Assembly (NCBI GenBank): GCA_030141605.1
Contig: JAQGDQ010000082.1
Span: 608,501 to 672,500 of the forward strand
DNA length: 64,000 nucleotides
Source: Tubiluchus corallicola
Taxonomy: Eukaryota > Priapulida > Priapulimorpha > Priapulimorphida > Tubiluchidae
Reading direction: 5' to 3'
Below are positions 49,266 to 63,099 of this stretch, in pieces; position 1 is the first letter of the stretch, and the number at the start of each line of letters is the position of its first letter. The position numbers were made by a program, and so were the translations under genes. The notes under the pieces are model-generated. The model had not been told where the DNA came from. It saw nothing but the letters and a program-made list of their open reading frames with translations, and did no database searches.

Positions 49266-52200
49266 ATATATGTTTGTTGTTTACATGAAAATTGCCACTC
49301 TGCGTGATTCTCTACTACACTAATATTTACCATAATTAATAGCGGCATGCTGCTACAAACAAGCCGACGTGGAAGAAAGAGAAAAGGTGTTTGCCCACCT
49401 AATAACGTCTTCTCCGTCATGTCACAGAGATGTTTGTTAGTTACGCCTATTGTGGATACAAGAAAGTGAAGCTGTCCTACTCTTTGTCACGCTGTAGTAA
49501 TAACCATAGTAACAGCACAGGCATGGAAATTAAAATAGGAAAAACACATTATTACAAAGGAGATGATTTTTTTCGTAATAATTGCAAATAATCCAAATTC
49601 ACAGTAAGTCAACAATTTAAAGTACTAGACACCTGGATTTCAGCCTCAGATTTACACTTTTATAACTCATTGACCGTTGGACATTTCTATGAGTGACCAT
49701 TAGGCTGATTTAATCTATTTTCCAACCATCTGGGCACGAAATCTGGCGACTACCTGGTGAACATGTGTCCAGGTAGGCGGTTCAATGACAACCATGCTCG
49801 AACTAGTCTAGTGACAAACTAAGCTAGAAATCTGTAACTACACAAGCACATTTTATTGACTATTTTTGCTTAATGTACAATTAATTGTAACGGTAAGTCA
49901 AAAGGGACATCGTATTACGTATTCATGTAGGTAATTAAAAAAAAACTAGTGTCAAAAGAAAGACAGATAAAACATAAGTTCTGGTTCAGTGTTACCTAGG
50001 TCTGGGTGCCCGGTATTAATAAAAGGGTAAGAACCATTCTGCGCATGATTGACATTTTGCCTGCCAAAAAGGACTCACATAACGAAATCTCAACAATGCC
50101 CTCAAGAATTGCTTACAATAATGTTGCAAAACACAGAAAGAACAGGAAAGATTCGATTTCCACGCAGCCTCCGTCGCCCGGGCAATCCTGGAAGCATTTC
50201 CATGGAAACATGCATCCACAAAGCGCGGATTAGCCGCATTAAATAAGTACCTAAATCTGCTTTTTGTGTTGGACTAAGCTCTGGTTAGTAGAGGATACCT
50301 TTACCTAGAAGATTAAATAAATCAATGAATTTGTATGTATGACAAAATCATTTTACAAAGACTGACCGAAATTTTACTTTTCTTTGCAGTTGCAAATAAG
50401 TGTGAAAATCGCAAGAAACGAATGATAAGAAAATAGCTACCTACAGAGAAGATGAGACAATAAATCCTAAGATACTCATGATGCAAGTTAACAATAACAC
50501 CTTCTTTTCATAATTAGTTACATAAAAAGATACACTGGGGTTATATAAAACAGGACAAGTTATGTACATCCAAATGTTGTTTCACATCCGCATCTGCTAC
50601 ATAGTTTATTGCAAAACCTTCCTGTACAAAATCATGCATATGATATTAGATATAAATAGCTGTCCAATGCCAGGGTTAACACAAATGTGAAAGTTCATCT
50701 TCTATTGTTGGCCGCTTCTTCCTTATTCAAGATTCTAGAAGGGTAGATCTAGGAACAGATTTGGAGCCCGTAAAACAGGCATTAGAAAACCACCAGCTAT
50801 GACAAGGCCATGAAAATATCTTCAAAAACAATTTAATTTACCTTTTCTATAAATATTTAGCGTTATCGTGTCCTCAAGAGGTTTAAGTTTTTGACGTTTT
50901 CCTACTTTTACATACACCCCTGAACGTCTGCCTTGTATGCAAGACAGGTTACCGGACAGAGTCCTACAGAGGTGGATGCACTTTCAACGCCTTTGTAGCA
51001 GCGAACTTGCAAATTTGGTCAGTGAATGATTTCTGAATGGAAGAGCTTGTTATTTATGCTAAGCTATAGTCACTAAAAATCTGAAGTTCATAATCATGTT
51101 AAATGCAGTTTGGCAAAAAACTATGACGATGTTGATGGCTTTCAACACTGAACGTTACAAATGGGGAGACAACTATGGTGATGATGATACCGATAATGAT
51201 ACTGATGACAGCTAGGCTACGGCAACAACGACAATGATGATAATGATGATGCAGGGCACGTGACGAAGACAAAATTTCGAAACTAATAAAGTTCACAATT
51301 TGCAAAGAATAAAAAACATAAAGCAACAATCACCGCCCAGTAAAGATGCGATGACCTCTTGTACCAAACTCTTGTCCAGGTCGCTTACCAGGCTGTATAG
51401 GGATTATAACGTGGTCATTTCGAACAAATCTTCGAATTTGTAAGATTACCACCAGCCATTGTCTGCGTGCCAAGTCGACAATCTACTAAATTATTAATTA
51501 TCAAAAGAGTTAATCAAGCAAATGAAATGCCCCTCAAATTGAGCTCAGAGCTCGATTTCAATCAACACAAGTAATTAACTGGACAAAGAGTTACGGGCAG
51601 GTGAGACATGGATTAAGACGAAAGATTGATTTTCAGTCTTAGCCAAGAGTCAATGTCCAATTATTACACTAAGTAAGAGATCTGGTAACCTGGTCAGATG
51701 GTTACAGATCATACACCAAACGCTTCACTATCTGTAAGATTCGGCGAATAGCATCTCTATGCAATTCGATACTATTTATAACTTATGAATTTATATCATA
51801 CATTGATTCAGTAAGGGTGTGAAAGATAGTATAAAATGCCGTTTCATATATGCATCCAGCAGTAGATTCATGCAGCAAGTATACGTGCCCATTCTTTCCT
51901 TTGTACGAGTCTCTTTACCTCGTACAAATCTCCAAAAACAAGTTGGATAAAACCACAAAATGTCACAAGATAAACATAGAAACAGACAGTCGAGAAGGTT
52001 AGAAAAATAACACAGCTTGCCCTTCATTATGAGACTCTAACACCTGAATAAGCTATCCAATCCACCCCTTTCCAAATTTTTGGGGACTGGCTTACATACA
52101 TGAAACAGTCTGTGCATAAAACTCATCACTTTACTTAAGAGATTTTAAGAAAACGTAATAAGTGAACACTGCGGTCACTAACTTTTTTATTTCCTCACTA

Positions 52201-55200
52201 AATGTAAACGATATTTTAATCGACATAACTTCCAGTGATATATTTATCTTCGTTTATGAATCTGCATCCTGTCTGAAAAGTACAAGATTTTGCAACATTT
52301 AAAGTATTATCAAATGACTAACTTATGATATTAGATAAATTTGCAATTATCATAATCCTAACGTGTAAAAGGGAGTGCTGAATTCTCACACACACTTTCT
52401 TCCCTCAATGAAACCTGTTTCATCTACAAAAAACAAATATTATCACAACTTAGGAGCGATTACTGAATAACCCCTCATCCTTTGTGATGATGACGAAAAT
52501 AAACAATTCGTCGAAGAAGCGGATTGACAATTATTCTTAACTGTTTACGCTCAGGCAGTCTTACCTTGCCAGGTGTTTTATTTTTACAGACGGGCTAAAT
52601 AAAAATTACAGACAACAAGCATGGAAAGTAAAAATTTGTTAGACCATTATGACAATGCTCTAGATGCGACTAACTGGTCGTGCTGGTCTCGTATAACTTT
52701 AGTACATTCTCCTATGCTAATATTAGGCCCATTTGTCTGAAAACACAGAAAGATACTTGGAAAAACAAGCTAATTAAAGGCTGACACACACTTGAGGCAA
52801 AGTCACACCAAGGTGTCATCACTGGGTGTGAGGTGTCAATTTCAATTTGAAACGATTTGTGTCGTCCAGCCTAATGAAAAAACGACAAACAGTATAATTT
52901 ACCTAAACATCTAAAACGCCCCTTTGCAACAAACCACAAGCCTTAGCTCAATTCAAGTAATAACTAAAATACGACTACAACATTCAAATCGCCTCATTTT
53001 AGCCACCATTCCTCATAAGATACAACAAACAGTACATGAATTGATGTACAGTACTTTTTTCTACATAACGGTAGAGCTTTTAGTTCTTAAAACTTGACAC
53101 AAAGGCTGAAACTAGATTCATAACACAAGAGCAAATCGCGGAATTTTCATAGCCCTCGTCGCAGTTCTCACTAAAGCCAGTGATGTATATACATTAATTA
53201 CTTTGTAACCTTGTTCTAGCTAAACCACTTGCCTCTCTGTTTGCCATACAATGTGATTATTTACTGCGAAATTTAGGACTACCACATTTTTTCTGGGTAT
53301 ATAATTCAGACTTTGGATAAAAACAAAATTGCTTTGGAATTAATTCTTGTCAGAACTGCTTTTAATTTACACGATTATAAATCCGGCGGCATCTTTGATA
53401 ACCATTAGTATATTATCCACCACAAGTTAAACAAAGACTAGTTCTGGAATAAACCAAAAAGCATGAAAATGGTGATTACAAACAATGGTTTTATTATACA
53501 ACTTAGTGTGTGCTTAAAAGATTTAATTAAATTATAGCAGTGCCCAAACCTGAAGTGAAAGTTATTTAAGCTTGATGAACTGAGAAAATCATACCTGTAT
53601 TACGCATAGGCTTAACCACTATATAAGTATTACAAAAACCTTAAATTAGCAGAGGGGACAAACTAAAGATTTATTCAAGGTTTACGTATTTCCATTGTCT
53701 GACCTATATAATATATACTAGATATTATTTATTTGAAACTACAAGTGCTCTATGGAAATCAAAGCAATAGGCCTAAAGGAGTACCATGTATATACCCGCA
53801 TATATATAATTCAGGTGGTGCTGGTATATATATCTATATCTATATATATAAATATAGCTGAATTAGCTGATACACATGTACAGCACAAAAAACTAAAATA
53901 AACTCTAATTGTGTCAGATTCTACAATAGTACATTTACGTATATATTACGTAGGCTCTGATTATAGCTACACCGTCACAACTCACACCAAGAAACAAGGA
54001 TTTCAAGTTATCGATATATGAATGGAACGACAAGCACGTTAGCATAATTACACCAAAGGTAAGTTATTATCAAGTCTAGGCTGCAATATAGAGATTCATT
54101 TCAGTTTTCAAGTTATTACCATGTGTGGTTCCATGCCCATCCCAGGGCGAAAATGGATGCAGTAAGTTTTTTGGCTGTGATGCGTTAAAGTCTATAAGCA
54201 CAGCAGACCGGCTTGTTCTGAAAATCCGGCTCAATAGGCTGTAGATTAATAAAGGTACAATACACCCGACTGCGATAGACTTTATATAACTAAAACTGAA
54301 TGGGAATGTCCTATGCTACTAATAATATTGAAATTGGAAAGAAACTTCATGAATGTACGGAGGCTTCTATCACGTATCATAAGTACACACTAAAACGCTA
54401 CTTGCACAAATACATTTTTGACATTTTTTGGCTTCAACCACGACCGTACGTCGGTACTCAGCAATCGAAACCTCATTGTCTGTAATCTCAGTAGCTTTTA
54501 TGAAAAACATGAGAGTTGCCTCTTGTTCAAATATCACCCTCTGTACTTGAGCAATGAATAACTAGTCATCGTATGAAGGACATGAATTGATATGTTATGT
54601 TACGTTTTTATTTGACGTATACCACCAGAAACCTATATAGATTAGATTGTTTTACTATATACCTGCACGGTATTTTGACTTCGAACGTTTAATCTGCTAG
54701 AATTCAGCGCTTCGGGTGTTCACAAAAGATTAATTTATATGCAAGTTGTAGTTTTTTCTAAGAGTTTATTTACGTTTAATTAACAATTTAGCAGTAAGTG
54801 CTAACACGCCGCTGCATATGTAGTTCACGGCATAAATTTTAGACAATAGCTTGGGGCTGATGAACATTGTAAGACTACAAACAGACTCTCCAATACAGTA
54901 AACTAATCTAGGGCAAGCCTCCACAAGAACCAAGGCACGAAAGAATCGTGAAAAGCCACGGGGTTATAATAATACTGCTCGTACATCCTTTAATTTGGCA
55001 TAGTTGCCTTCATTTAAACCTTTTTACCTAATTAAATTTTCTGAATATGTTGTAGAAGAGTCAACAGCACACAACTATTAAACATTTCGGGAATTCAATT
55101 CTTTCGGATCGCAACATTACAATATGGTTGGAAATTATTTTACGAAAAAACGTTTAAATTATCCTTCCAATGCTTATCATTTGGGTGTGTGACATGTGCA

Positions 55201-56047
55201 GTAATGAATGAGAAACTACAATGAGGACGTTGCAATGAATGTCACGGCCAGCCAATATAGTTTACGAAAACTCAGGAAGTGGGACTATGGTATAGCCTAT
55301 CATTTTTGATTGGCATAGTTCCAGTTTACGCACAAAATCAACAACATGTATTATTACGCAACTGGACATATTTGCATTTCCGACGTGCAAAAATATTGTG
55401 TAGAAACAGTTCATATTGGTTTAGACACGATAATTATGCTAATCTATACAACGTGTAATCATGTGTTTCAGAATAGTACTAGAACCTACAGTTAGTATGA
55501 GTCATCCACGCTAGAAAGTGTAGCTAACTATTGGAGCAGGTACGGAATTCCTCAACATCTTTTCACAATACAAAACGTTTTTTTCACACGAGGATATTTT
55601 TACTAGTGGGTGAGACTGTAACAGAACCTTGAATGATAACCAATTACGAACATTCAGGAAGTTCGCTTAGCCCTCTAACGTAGTATACAGCCCGTCTCAC
55701 ACATAAATCTATTGAAAACGTGCTTTAAAAGTGTACCATTCATCGTACACAGGTTTACTAATCAAGCATTTTCAAGAAATGATACATACAATAATATCAG
55801 TTGTTATGGAGCCGTTTCTGAACTTACTGTGTAGTGTAACAGCATAATTTCCCTTCAAACTGTGAACTCAATAATAGGTCTATGAAAATAGCCAGGCTAA
55901 GATCAACGATTGCACAACAACATAATAGAAACTTACGTCAAATTTAGTGTCCAAAGTGTGCCAAATAACCAAAGTCTAATAACCATAAGTCATTATCATG
56001 CATTATTTTAGCGTAATTTCTTGTAGAAATTGTTTGCTTAAACTTAC

Positions 56048-56173
56048 CTTTGTTAAAAGCTTACAGTGCACACCTGTAAAATCTGTTAACCTGGAAGAGT
56101 TCACTTGCTAATCTCTTGCTCTCCTTCGGGATAAAGGCCACCCAAGACGGGAGGAACACTTGTTCTTATTAAG
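56048..56173 (-). other. Probable untranslated leader exon (USP gene)
   Basis: 126 nt between a textbook acceptor (TCTTATTTGCAG before 56173) and a textbook donor (AACAAAG|GTAAGT after 56048). The segment contains no ATG on the minus strand, as expected of a 5' UTR exon. It would splice to the coding exon at 40978 or 41024. Linkage to the USP gene is inferred from strand and position. Confidence 0.5.
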
Positions 56174-57187
56174 CTGCAAATAAGAAGGCTGTAGTTAGCT
56201 GATTTCAGATCATCAGTTTAAAGGCATTACAATTGTAAAACAAATACCATGTTGTTTTTACCCAAGTACCTATCTCTGTACAATAAAGACACATTGTACT
56301 GATTATTGCATATAGACGAAGTCCTAGATAATCATACCTGTAGGTCAAAGAGTTCAACGTTTGAGGTGGGGACTTGTGAGCATTGTAATAAATGGACACC
56401 AGGACTTTTTCATTTTACATACTAAGATTATTTTACAGAATACTCGTTATGTACTCATGAAGTAACTTTTAAGCAAGTCCCTTTGCATGCTACTAGTCTA
56501 AACTGAATTGAAAATGGAACGTTACACTCGTCTTAATCATTATTTTGGCACAAATTTATAAACACACTTAAAGGTTTAATTACTGTAAAACATTATTGTA
56601 TATTTAATATGAATAAGAAATATGCCTGCTTAGCTTACAAGTGACAGATATATAAGAGAAATGCTGATTGCTGAGTAGCCGTGTTGTTCCCTAAATTTAG
56701 AGTGCAGTTCCTATTTGGACCTAGGGGCCATAAAATAGTGAGGATACGCAACTTTTAGTCAAACTACTAAACTTCAAACACAATTAAAACTTGTTTATAG
56801 CCTTGGGTTGGAAGTATAAAATAAATTTTACACTTGTCATTTAGATCGCACAAGAGCAATATACATATCTGGCAATGTACGATCTTGCAAATAAACATTA
56901 TGCTGATACCTTAAATCGTTTTCTATTTTTATATAAATCTACACTGTATGTACAGCGCGACGAATTTTACATTATATGGGTACATCGTATATACAGCTGC
57001 ATAGTGTATACTGTGCAAATCTGATACAATTACATTTCTACATACCTGTACGTATTTATTAAAATTTAATCATGCTGAAAACATGGTGTTCTAAGACTAA
57101 GTTTCCTAATACAATAATATAGAAAATACGTTAAGTTTGACCCCTATATAACATTAAAACTTTTTGTAAACACATGAAACTACTTAC

Positions 57188-57295
57188 CAATGCTTCGTTT
57201 TCAATGTAATCCAAACTGGCTTGAGATACGACAGCAAAAAGATTCGTTAAATCTCGAAAAAACTTTAAATATTCACAAGTCACAAATGTATTTCA
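57188..57295 (-). other. Possible untranslated leader exon
   Basis: 108 nt between acceptor ACATTTTCAG (before 57295) and donor CATTG|GTAAGTAG (after 57188), again without an ATG on the minus strand. Weaker acceptor than the 56-kb exon. Confidence 0.35.
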
Positions 57296-58287
57296 CTGAA
57301 AATGTTTTGAAGAATTTCTAACCTTCTTTACTTTATCGTGGTCGTTAACGACACCAGATGGTTCCAGTATCCAATTATTCCTAACTGCTTAGCAGCTTAT
57401 TCAGATTTTACAAACCATGTCAAAAGTCGTATCTAGCACATTATGTCGAAAGTCGTATCTAACATAATTAGCCCCAAAGAGCTTAGTGCTAATAACACGA
57501 TGCATTTACACCGTGTCACTTTACAAAAAACTCAATAATGTACAAGTACTGGACGGTTTTCTAATTCTTATCTTCAAAATTAACGACGAATGCTTCCACG
57601 ATCAAAGCTTTGGACAGAATATCCCATTTAAGTTATCAAACCACAGGCATTTAGGACGGCATCAACACGAAGAATACGTAAGCACGTAGTTTAGTCACTA
57701 CAAAAATATAACTCTCTGGACGGTGTTAACTGATAGTCAATTGATAAGCGAATTCACGTCATAATGTCAAATCACGTTCAACAACATCCCAACTACCAAC
57801 AACGCAATAACGCAGGTAACACAAAATGGCGGGGTGATCAAATCTCTACCTGGTTTGACAGCTTACCTGCGCATAATGACGCTGCCACATTATAGTTGTT
57901 TAGCGGAGGCTCGTGATGATGCAGGTAGAAGTGCTGCGAGCGATGACAGATTTTTAAAAAAATTAAGAAGCCAAGAAATGCAGATATAAAACTGTATCCT
58001 GCCTCATACAACAATCCACTAAGTGACTATAATACGAAACACAATTATAATTATGTCATAGTTAGCACTAACATTTTAATTCTTGATTTTGTACTGTTTA
58101 AACATCCTAAACTAAAACAAAAGCAAAAATGCGTTTGATACATCAAAAAAGGCCACATCACTTTTTTTATTACAGTCACATTTGTATAACTGGTCAGAAA
58201 ATAAAGTGTGTGGTTATGATTATTACTATACATAAAATAATAATACCTACTATAGTTTCTAGAGATTTTAGTTTGATGTTGTCTCAC

Positions 58288-58304
58288 AGCGCCATCTTCC
58301 GGGT
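58288..58304 (-). promoter_or_regulatory. ETS + YY1 composite promoter motif
   Basis: Minus strand reads ACCCGGAAGATGGCGCT: an ETS core (CCGGAAG) merged with a YY1 core (AAGATGGCG), a combination typical of TATA-less animal promoters and usually oriented with transcription. It would point to the minus strand, placing a USP-gene start near 58.3 kb; a divergent promoter serving the plus-strand gene is also possible. Confidence 0.4.
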
Positions 58305-58899
58305 GTTTTTCACATTTAGGTCCTATTGTAGCTTATAATTATTCAATATGGGATATAAGGACGCAATAGATTTTCAATAACATAAATAGAAAATAATTCT
58401 TCTTCAGGTCATTTAAGAAGGCATGCCAATACTGTTATTGTAATGAACTTACCAAAACTGAATAACAGTCAACACGAATGACAGTCTGTCTTGAAAATAA
58501 AGTTGTATGATGCTTTTTGTGTGCTAATTAAGTTGATTGTGTATATACTTATCACAATTTAGCAACATACAGAATTGATTGCCTATTCTTTTGATAAGAA
58601 GCTAAAATTTGTGGAAAAAAATAAAAATTGTAGGCCATTATTTGTGAGCTCAAAACCTTTATTAAATTGGCTGGAGATTGTAACACATCAAATTCTTATT
58701 TGCTGATATTCACATAAGAAAATCATGCGAAAATTGTTTCATTGATATTCCGTGTATTTAACAAACTTGGCATGGAGCAATAAATGGATTAACATCACTT
58801 TAAGATAGCGGTAATTTCATTCTGGGAATTTTGAATGCGCATTTTTACACCAACGACTTGAGAAGGGCAGCGCATTGCCAATTTCCGTCAAAAAGTCTA

Positions 58900-59555
58900 T
58901 GAGAGTCCATATAATTTTTGTCTATAAAACTAACAACGATCTATTCCCTACATACTTCAAGAATCCGTAATTAAGAATATTGAATCACATAATACTCGAT
59001 GTAATGATTACTAACTCAGTTATTGTGGAGAAAATATTGCAAAACATTTCATTACCTATAGTGGACCTAAACTGTGGAACACGTTATCCCCTCTCCCCCA
59101 ATGTAAAGTGCCAGTACAACATATACCACTCTAAATTGTCAGTTAAGCGATATCTGTTCGCTGCTTATATAAATTAGTCTCTATAACTACCTATTGTTCC
59201 TGCGTGACACTCCAATCATAACCATGCATTGAGTAGAACCCAGAGTGCTTTCTAATCTCATTGAGCTGAATCTTCACAAGCCACTCTTCCTACGCTTTTG
59301 AACTTATCCGATTTTTCTATCCTTGTTTTGCGCAACTTCTTTCTTTTAAACTGCTTGAAACCCGTGCTTTAACGTTCTTTTTTCAATTATCCTTTGGACA
59401 TGCTTACAGTGGCGCAAGCACCTAATAAGTTTTTACTTTTGGTTTTTGCCCTTAATATGCATGGTGTCGCATCAAATCATCAATATTAGCTGTATATTTT
59501 TTCTCACCGCTTCTACATATTAAATCACTGTATTTCCAAATAAATAAATTACTTA
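58900..59555 (+). mobile_element. Decayed LINE (non-LTR retrotransposon) 3' end
   Basis: Frame pieces resemble the C-terminus of LINE ORF2: TYFKNP near 58945, YSGPKLWNTLSP near 59058-59093, then, after a frameshift, SKLSVKRYLFAAY near 59130-59170. This is the usual G-P-x-L-W-N-x-L-P then K-x-x-L-K-x-Y-L order. A pyrimidine-rich 3' UTR follows and ends in AAATAAATAAATT. Stops and frameshifts make it inactive. Confidence 0.6.
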
Positions 59556-59796
59556 GAAAAGTATACTGTTCAATTAAATTTTTACAAAATATTTTGTGAT
59601 ATTTTTGCATGAACGTTAAGTAATTTGTAGAAGTTTTAATTAGTTACAAAAAGTCACGAAATCCTCATAATTATTTTCAAATTAATGAGAGCTACCACCG
59701 TGCCTGAAAATTTCTAAACAGTGACAGCATAAGTTAACAAAAAATTACAAAAAGCCACAAGTCAATTTTTATTACAGGCATTTAGAAACTTTTATA

Positions 59797-60020
59797 GTTA
59801 AAACAACTCATCTTTATTAAAACTTTTACTTTACAAAGTTAAAATGTTAAAATTATGCCAAACGTTTCGACAGACAACTGCTGTCATCATCAGTGGTATG
59901 TTTGCATGTTTGTAAATTTATCACTGACAATGACAGCAGTAGTCTGTCGAAACGTTTGGCACGATTTTAAATTTTTAACTTTGTAAAGTAGAAGTTTCAA
60001 TAAAGTTGTGACGCTTTAAC
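59797..60020. mobile_element. Palindromic repeat with hammerhead-ribozyme-like cores
   Basis: Two ~100-nt arms in inverted orientation. Each arm carries GACAG-loop-CTGTC directly before GAAACGTTTGGC. On the minus strand of the left arm the preceding core is CTGATGA (59893-59887), giving the hammerhead pattern CTGATGA, stem II, GAAA (GAAAC at 59868-59864). The right arm (plus strand, 59924-59953) has CTGACAA, a degenerate core. Inverted copies fit the long-terminal-repeat-like ends of Penelope-like retroelements, which are known to encode hammerhead motifs. Helix III and the cleavage site could not be convincingly folded by hand. Confidence 0.5.
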
Positions 60021-61609
60021 TAAAAAACCCACAAAGTTTGCTAGTTACATCATTATTTTCAATTGAATGGCAGTTACCAAAAACAAAAATTCATATCCCG
60101 AGGCGACATAGGTTGACTTTATGCATTTATAGACAGTTTTAGCATATTTTTGTTAGTTTTTTCTAGTTTTAAGTGACAAAAGTAAAAAGTAAACCCAACA
60201 CGTTAAATGACTTAACATTTCCTTTAAGTAATAATACCCTCTTGCTGAGTCTAGGTCTCTGTTTGCAGAATGGCTACTAGCATGTTTTGATGTGGTACAT
60301 GCAAAATTTCTATAAGCAACTTGTGAGTGAGTACCATCAATTTACTCACCATCAAAAGACGAGTTACATAATGAGTTTTTAACGATTTGGGACGTGGTAA
60401 TATCGATTGTTTTAAAGGTCAAAATAATTTATTTGACAAATAGAGAGAATAATAAATGGCGAAAATAGGCAGATATCATTAAATTTGCCAAAAACCTTAA
60501 ACATGTCATAACTGCCCGCAGTAAAAGTCTCATGTTTTGTTATCATTATTATAAAGATTTTGATTCTTTGACTTGTTATTCGATTCAGTTGGTAGGCTGT
60601 TTATTGTTTGGATATCTTTGTTTGTTTGGAAAAACACAGAACAGCAGCTAGTTTTTATCTTTTCATTCAATATATTACAAATATTCGTAAATCCATAACA
60701 AAATTAATCTAACTTTAAAACAAAATTTAATAGAACATACAGGTCTTCCAGCAATGGAACTTGAAAATGTAGAGTGCGAAGATGACCATCTAAAATTTTT
60801 GTGCTGTCACCTAGTGACTGATTCAAAATGTAGTTCAAATTTCAAATTTTTGCTTTTCAACATTTACCTTTGTGCAAACGAATGAGTGACGACATTTTCT
60901 CTTTTTCCGTGAAACTGAGTGTGATTTCGCAATTTTCCGAAAATTTTGTCAAAATTGTAGATATAAAATGCTTTTAACTTGCCACTAAACTATACAATAA
61001 TTTCTATGAGTCCTTTTATACTTATGACTAAGATCTTGAAGTAAGAATTTATTTAAATATTGTTAATTACGGATTTTTTGTGTGTATAATGGTCATTTCT
61101 TATTGAGTGAACACCATCAGTGTTGAGTCAGTTAACTTCTCATTGTTTTGCACACTGCATTATGGCCCTGTGAATGCCTAATTTTTTACTTGCAATTAAA
61201 GTAAATTGTCAACGTAAAGCACTACATAGTCCTTCCTGTACTTTTAGGAATTGCGATTTATTCCAGCAACTGACTATTGCTGAGTTCAGTTTCGGTTCGT
61301 TCAAAGTCAGTTTTCTTTCCTGATAATGTTCCCGGTTAACTGTGGGCATGCTTTAATATTTTTATACCTTTTTATTTAAAAGTTTTTAGAAACCGTCTGC
61401 TCGACTGATTCTTATTAATGCATAATATTGGTATAGGCCTATTATTAGTAAAATGTTTATATTTCAGGTAGTATAAAATAGAATGCTGTGCTAAATATTT
61501 AAAATATGGTCACTCTATAGATGTATAGAAAACTCGGAAGGTTTCAGCAGATAGTTACTTTTCGGGTTTTTAGAGACAGTAGCTGCAAAATTCTAATAAA
61601 ATTTTTCAG
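60021..61609. other. Unassigned, upstream of the SAP30BP-like gene
   Basis: AT-rich, no supported exon. If the plus-strand gene has an untranslated first exon, as the acceptor at 61607-61609 suggests, it may lie here or further left. Confidence 0.4.
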
Positions 61610-61872
61610 AAATTTAATGGCAGCGAACAGTGGAATGTTGCCTCGTGTCGAGTCGCAAGCTACAATAGCATCGCTGGCTGCATATGATGATTCTGACATT
61701 TCTGATATTGAAGAAGAACAGAAGAAAAGTCCACAACTAGATCTAGAAGTTAAAGCTCAAGAAAACGAAGGAAGCCGAAATGCATCAGACAATGAAGTCG
61801 TGCCGATGGAAATAGATGATTCTGAATCTTCACCAAGTAGTGCTACTGGGCGCATATCTCCTATATCTCCTG
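61610..61872 (+). CDS. SAP30BP/HCNGP-like, first coding exon (residues 1-85)
   Basis: The acceptor AATTTTTCAG (branch-like CTAATAA upstream) ends at 61609 and the first Met after it is at 61617-61619. The frame reads MAANSGMLPRVE, then ATIASLAAYDDSDISDIEEE, and closes at donor CCTG|GTAATG after 61872. The S-L-A-x-Y-x-x-D-S-D opening followed by acidic sequence is like the N-terminus of SAP30BP (HCNGP), a nuclear protein linked to SAP30 and to splicing. The conserved HCNGP core lies outside the window, so the call rests on the acidic N-terminus only. An unspliced reading would start at 61521 instead. Confidence 0.55.
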
Positions 61873-63099
61873 GTAATGTGTTTAAAGCACAAGAAAATTG
61901 TCATTCACTTACATAAAACTTAAAAAATTTGTCTTGAAGGTTTGTACCACTTACATGCTACCTTTCTGCAAACAGGATTTGTGTTGGCAGTAACGTTGTA
62001 TAAAACATATAAATTTAAACTCCCGCGATGACCGTTAAACACAGCCATTTTGACGATAAGCCATTACAAGTTTAGATAACGCTGAGTAAAGTTTGAAAAA
62101 ATAATCGGAGCACTCGTATCGCACACGTCATTGACTAAGTAAAATTTTAAATTACTGTATCAGGTCAATAAGATTAAAAATATGCTTTTTGGTTAGTGAG
62201 TGGTGCACCCTGGAGGGGTGAGCCAGCGAGATTTTACCAATTGGTGAAAGCATTTTAAATAACTAATAATTTTCTTTTCTAGTTACATAAGTCTTTCAAG
62301 CAGGTAAGCGAGTGCTAAGTAAAATAACTTTGTACATGGAAAGCTTTTGGGACATAATTTTAGCATTGCACTTTCTTTCCCTGGTTTATGTTGTACCCTG
62401 TAATGGCATGGTCTGAACAGTATCATGGGAAATTTAAAATGAAAACAAACATTCAACCTTTCAACGCGTACAATATATACATAAAATTGCTGTAAAGTAA
62501 TATAATTTTTTAAGGCGATTTTTCTGAAAACCTACTTCAGGTACCTCTTTTCTTGTCCTTTAAGGTTTTCGAAATTTCTAATTTGTTTTACGCATAAATT
62601 CATTTTTTGTTTGAATGATTGTGCATCACAGTGTTTGCTAATTAGGGTTAGCTTTTCTTCATTTTAGTATATTTTCTTTTCCATGAGCTTTTTTTTTGCT
62701 AAATAATGTTCATTTTTAAAGTAATTGGGACCTGCTGCTATTCACGTACTTTAACTGGTTTAATGCACAATACTATGCATGACATTAAACCTGAAAGTAC
62801 AGTTGCTGACACATGTGGCCTGCAGGTCAGATCTTAGCTCAAAATTGGATATTGGAGTCTTAAAATTCAATGTGAATTACTGATTAATTTTACGGGTAAC
62901 AACGTGTAATTCCAAAACATTTGTTAATATAGAATGAAGGAAGTCATTTTTATCAAATTAAATCATATAAATTTTTTAATGATTTTATTGAGGAAATTTT
63001 GTTTGCTTTAGATCCTTGTTATTCTAATGTTACTTATGGTGAAAATTCCATATAATAATTGATTAGTAAACTATGGTAAAGAAGTTGTTTTTTTTTCAG
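61873..63099 (+). other. Intron 1 of the SAP30BP-like gene
   Basis: Donor CCTG|GTAATG, acceptor TTTTTTTTTCAG. No repeat or exon was recognised inside. Confidence 0.55.

Larger units (their letters stand above)
41025..56047 (-). other. Probable 5' leader intron of the USP gene / unassigned
   Basis: About 15 kb without a supported coding exon. Contents seen: a 99-bp tandem duplication (43291), a MITE with telomere-like core (45801), TTCA/TTTG-type simple repeats (46540-46640, 48240-48310), a purine tract (48940-49260), GATGAT runs (51175-51250) and TATATC simple repeat (53820-53860). It is an intron only if the leader exons at 56-57 kb belong to the USP gene. Confidence 0.4.
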
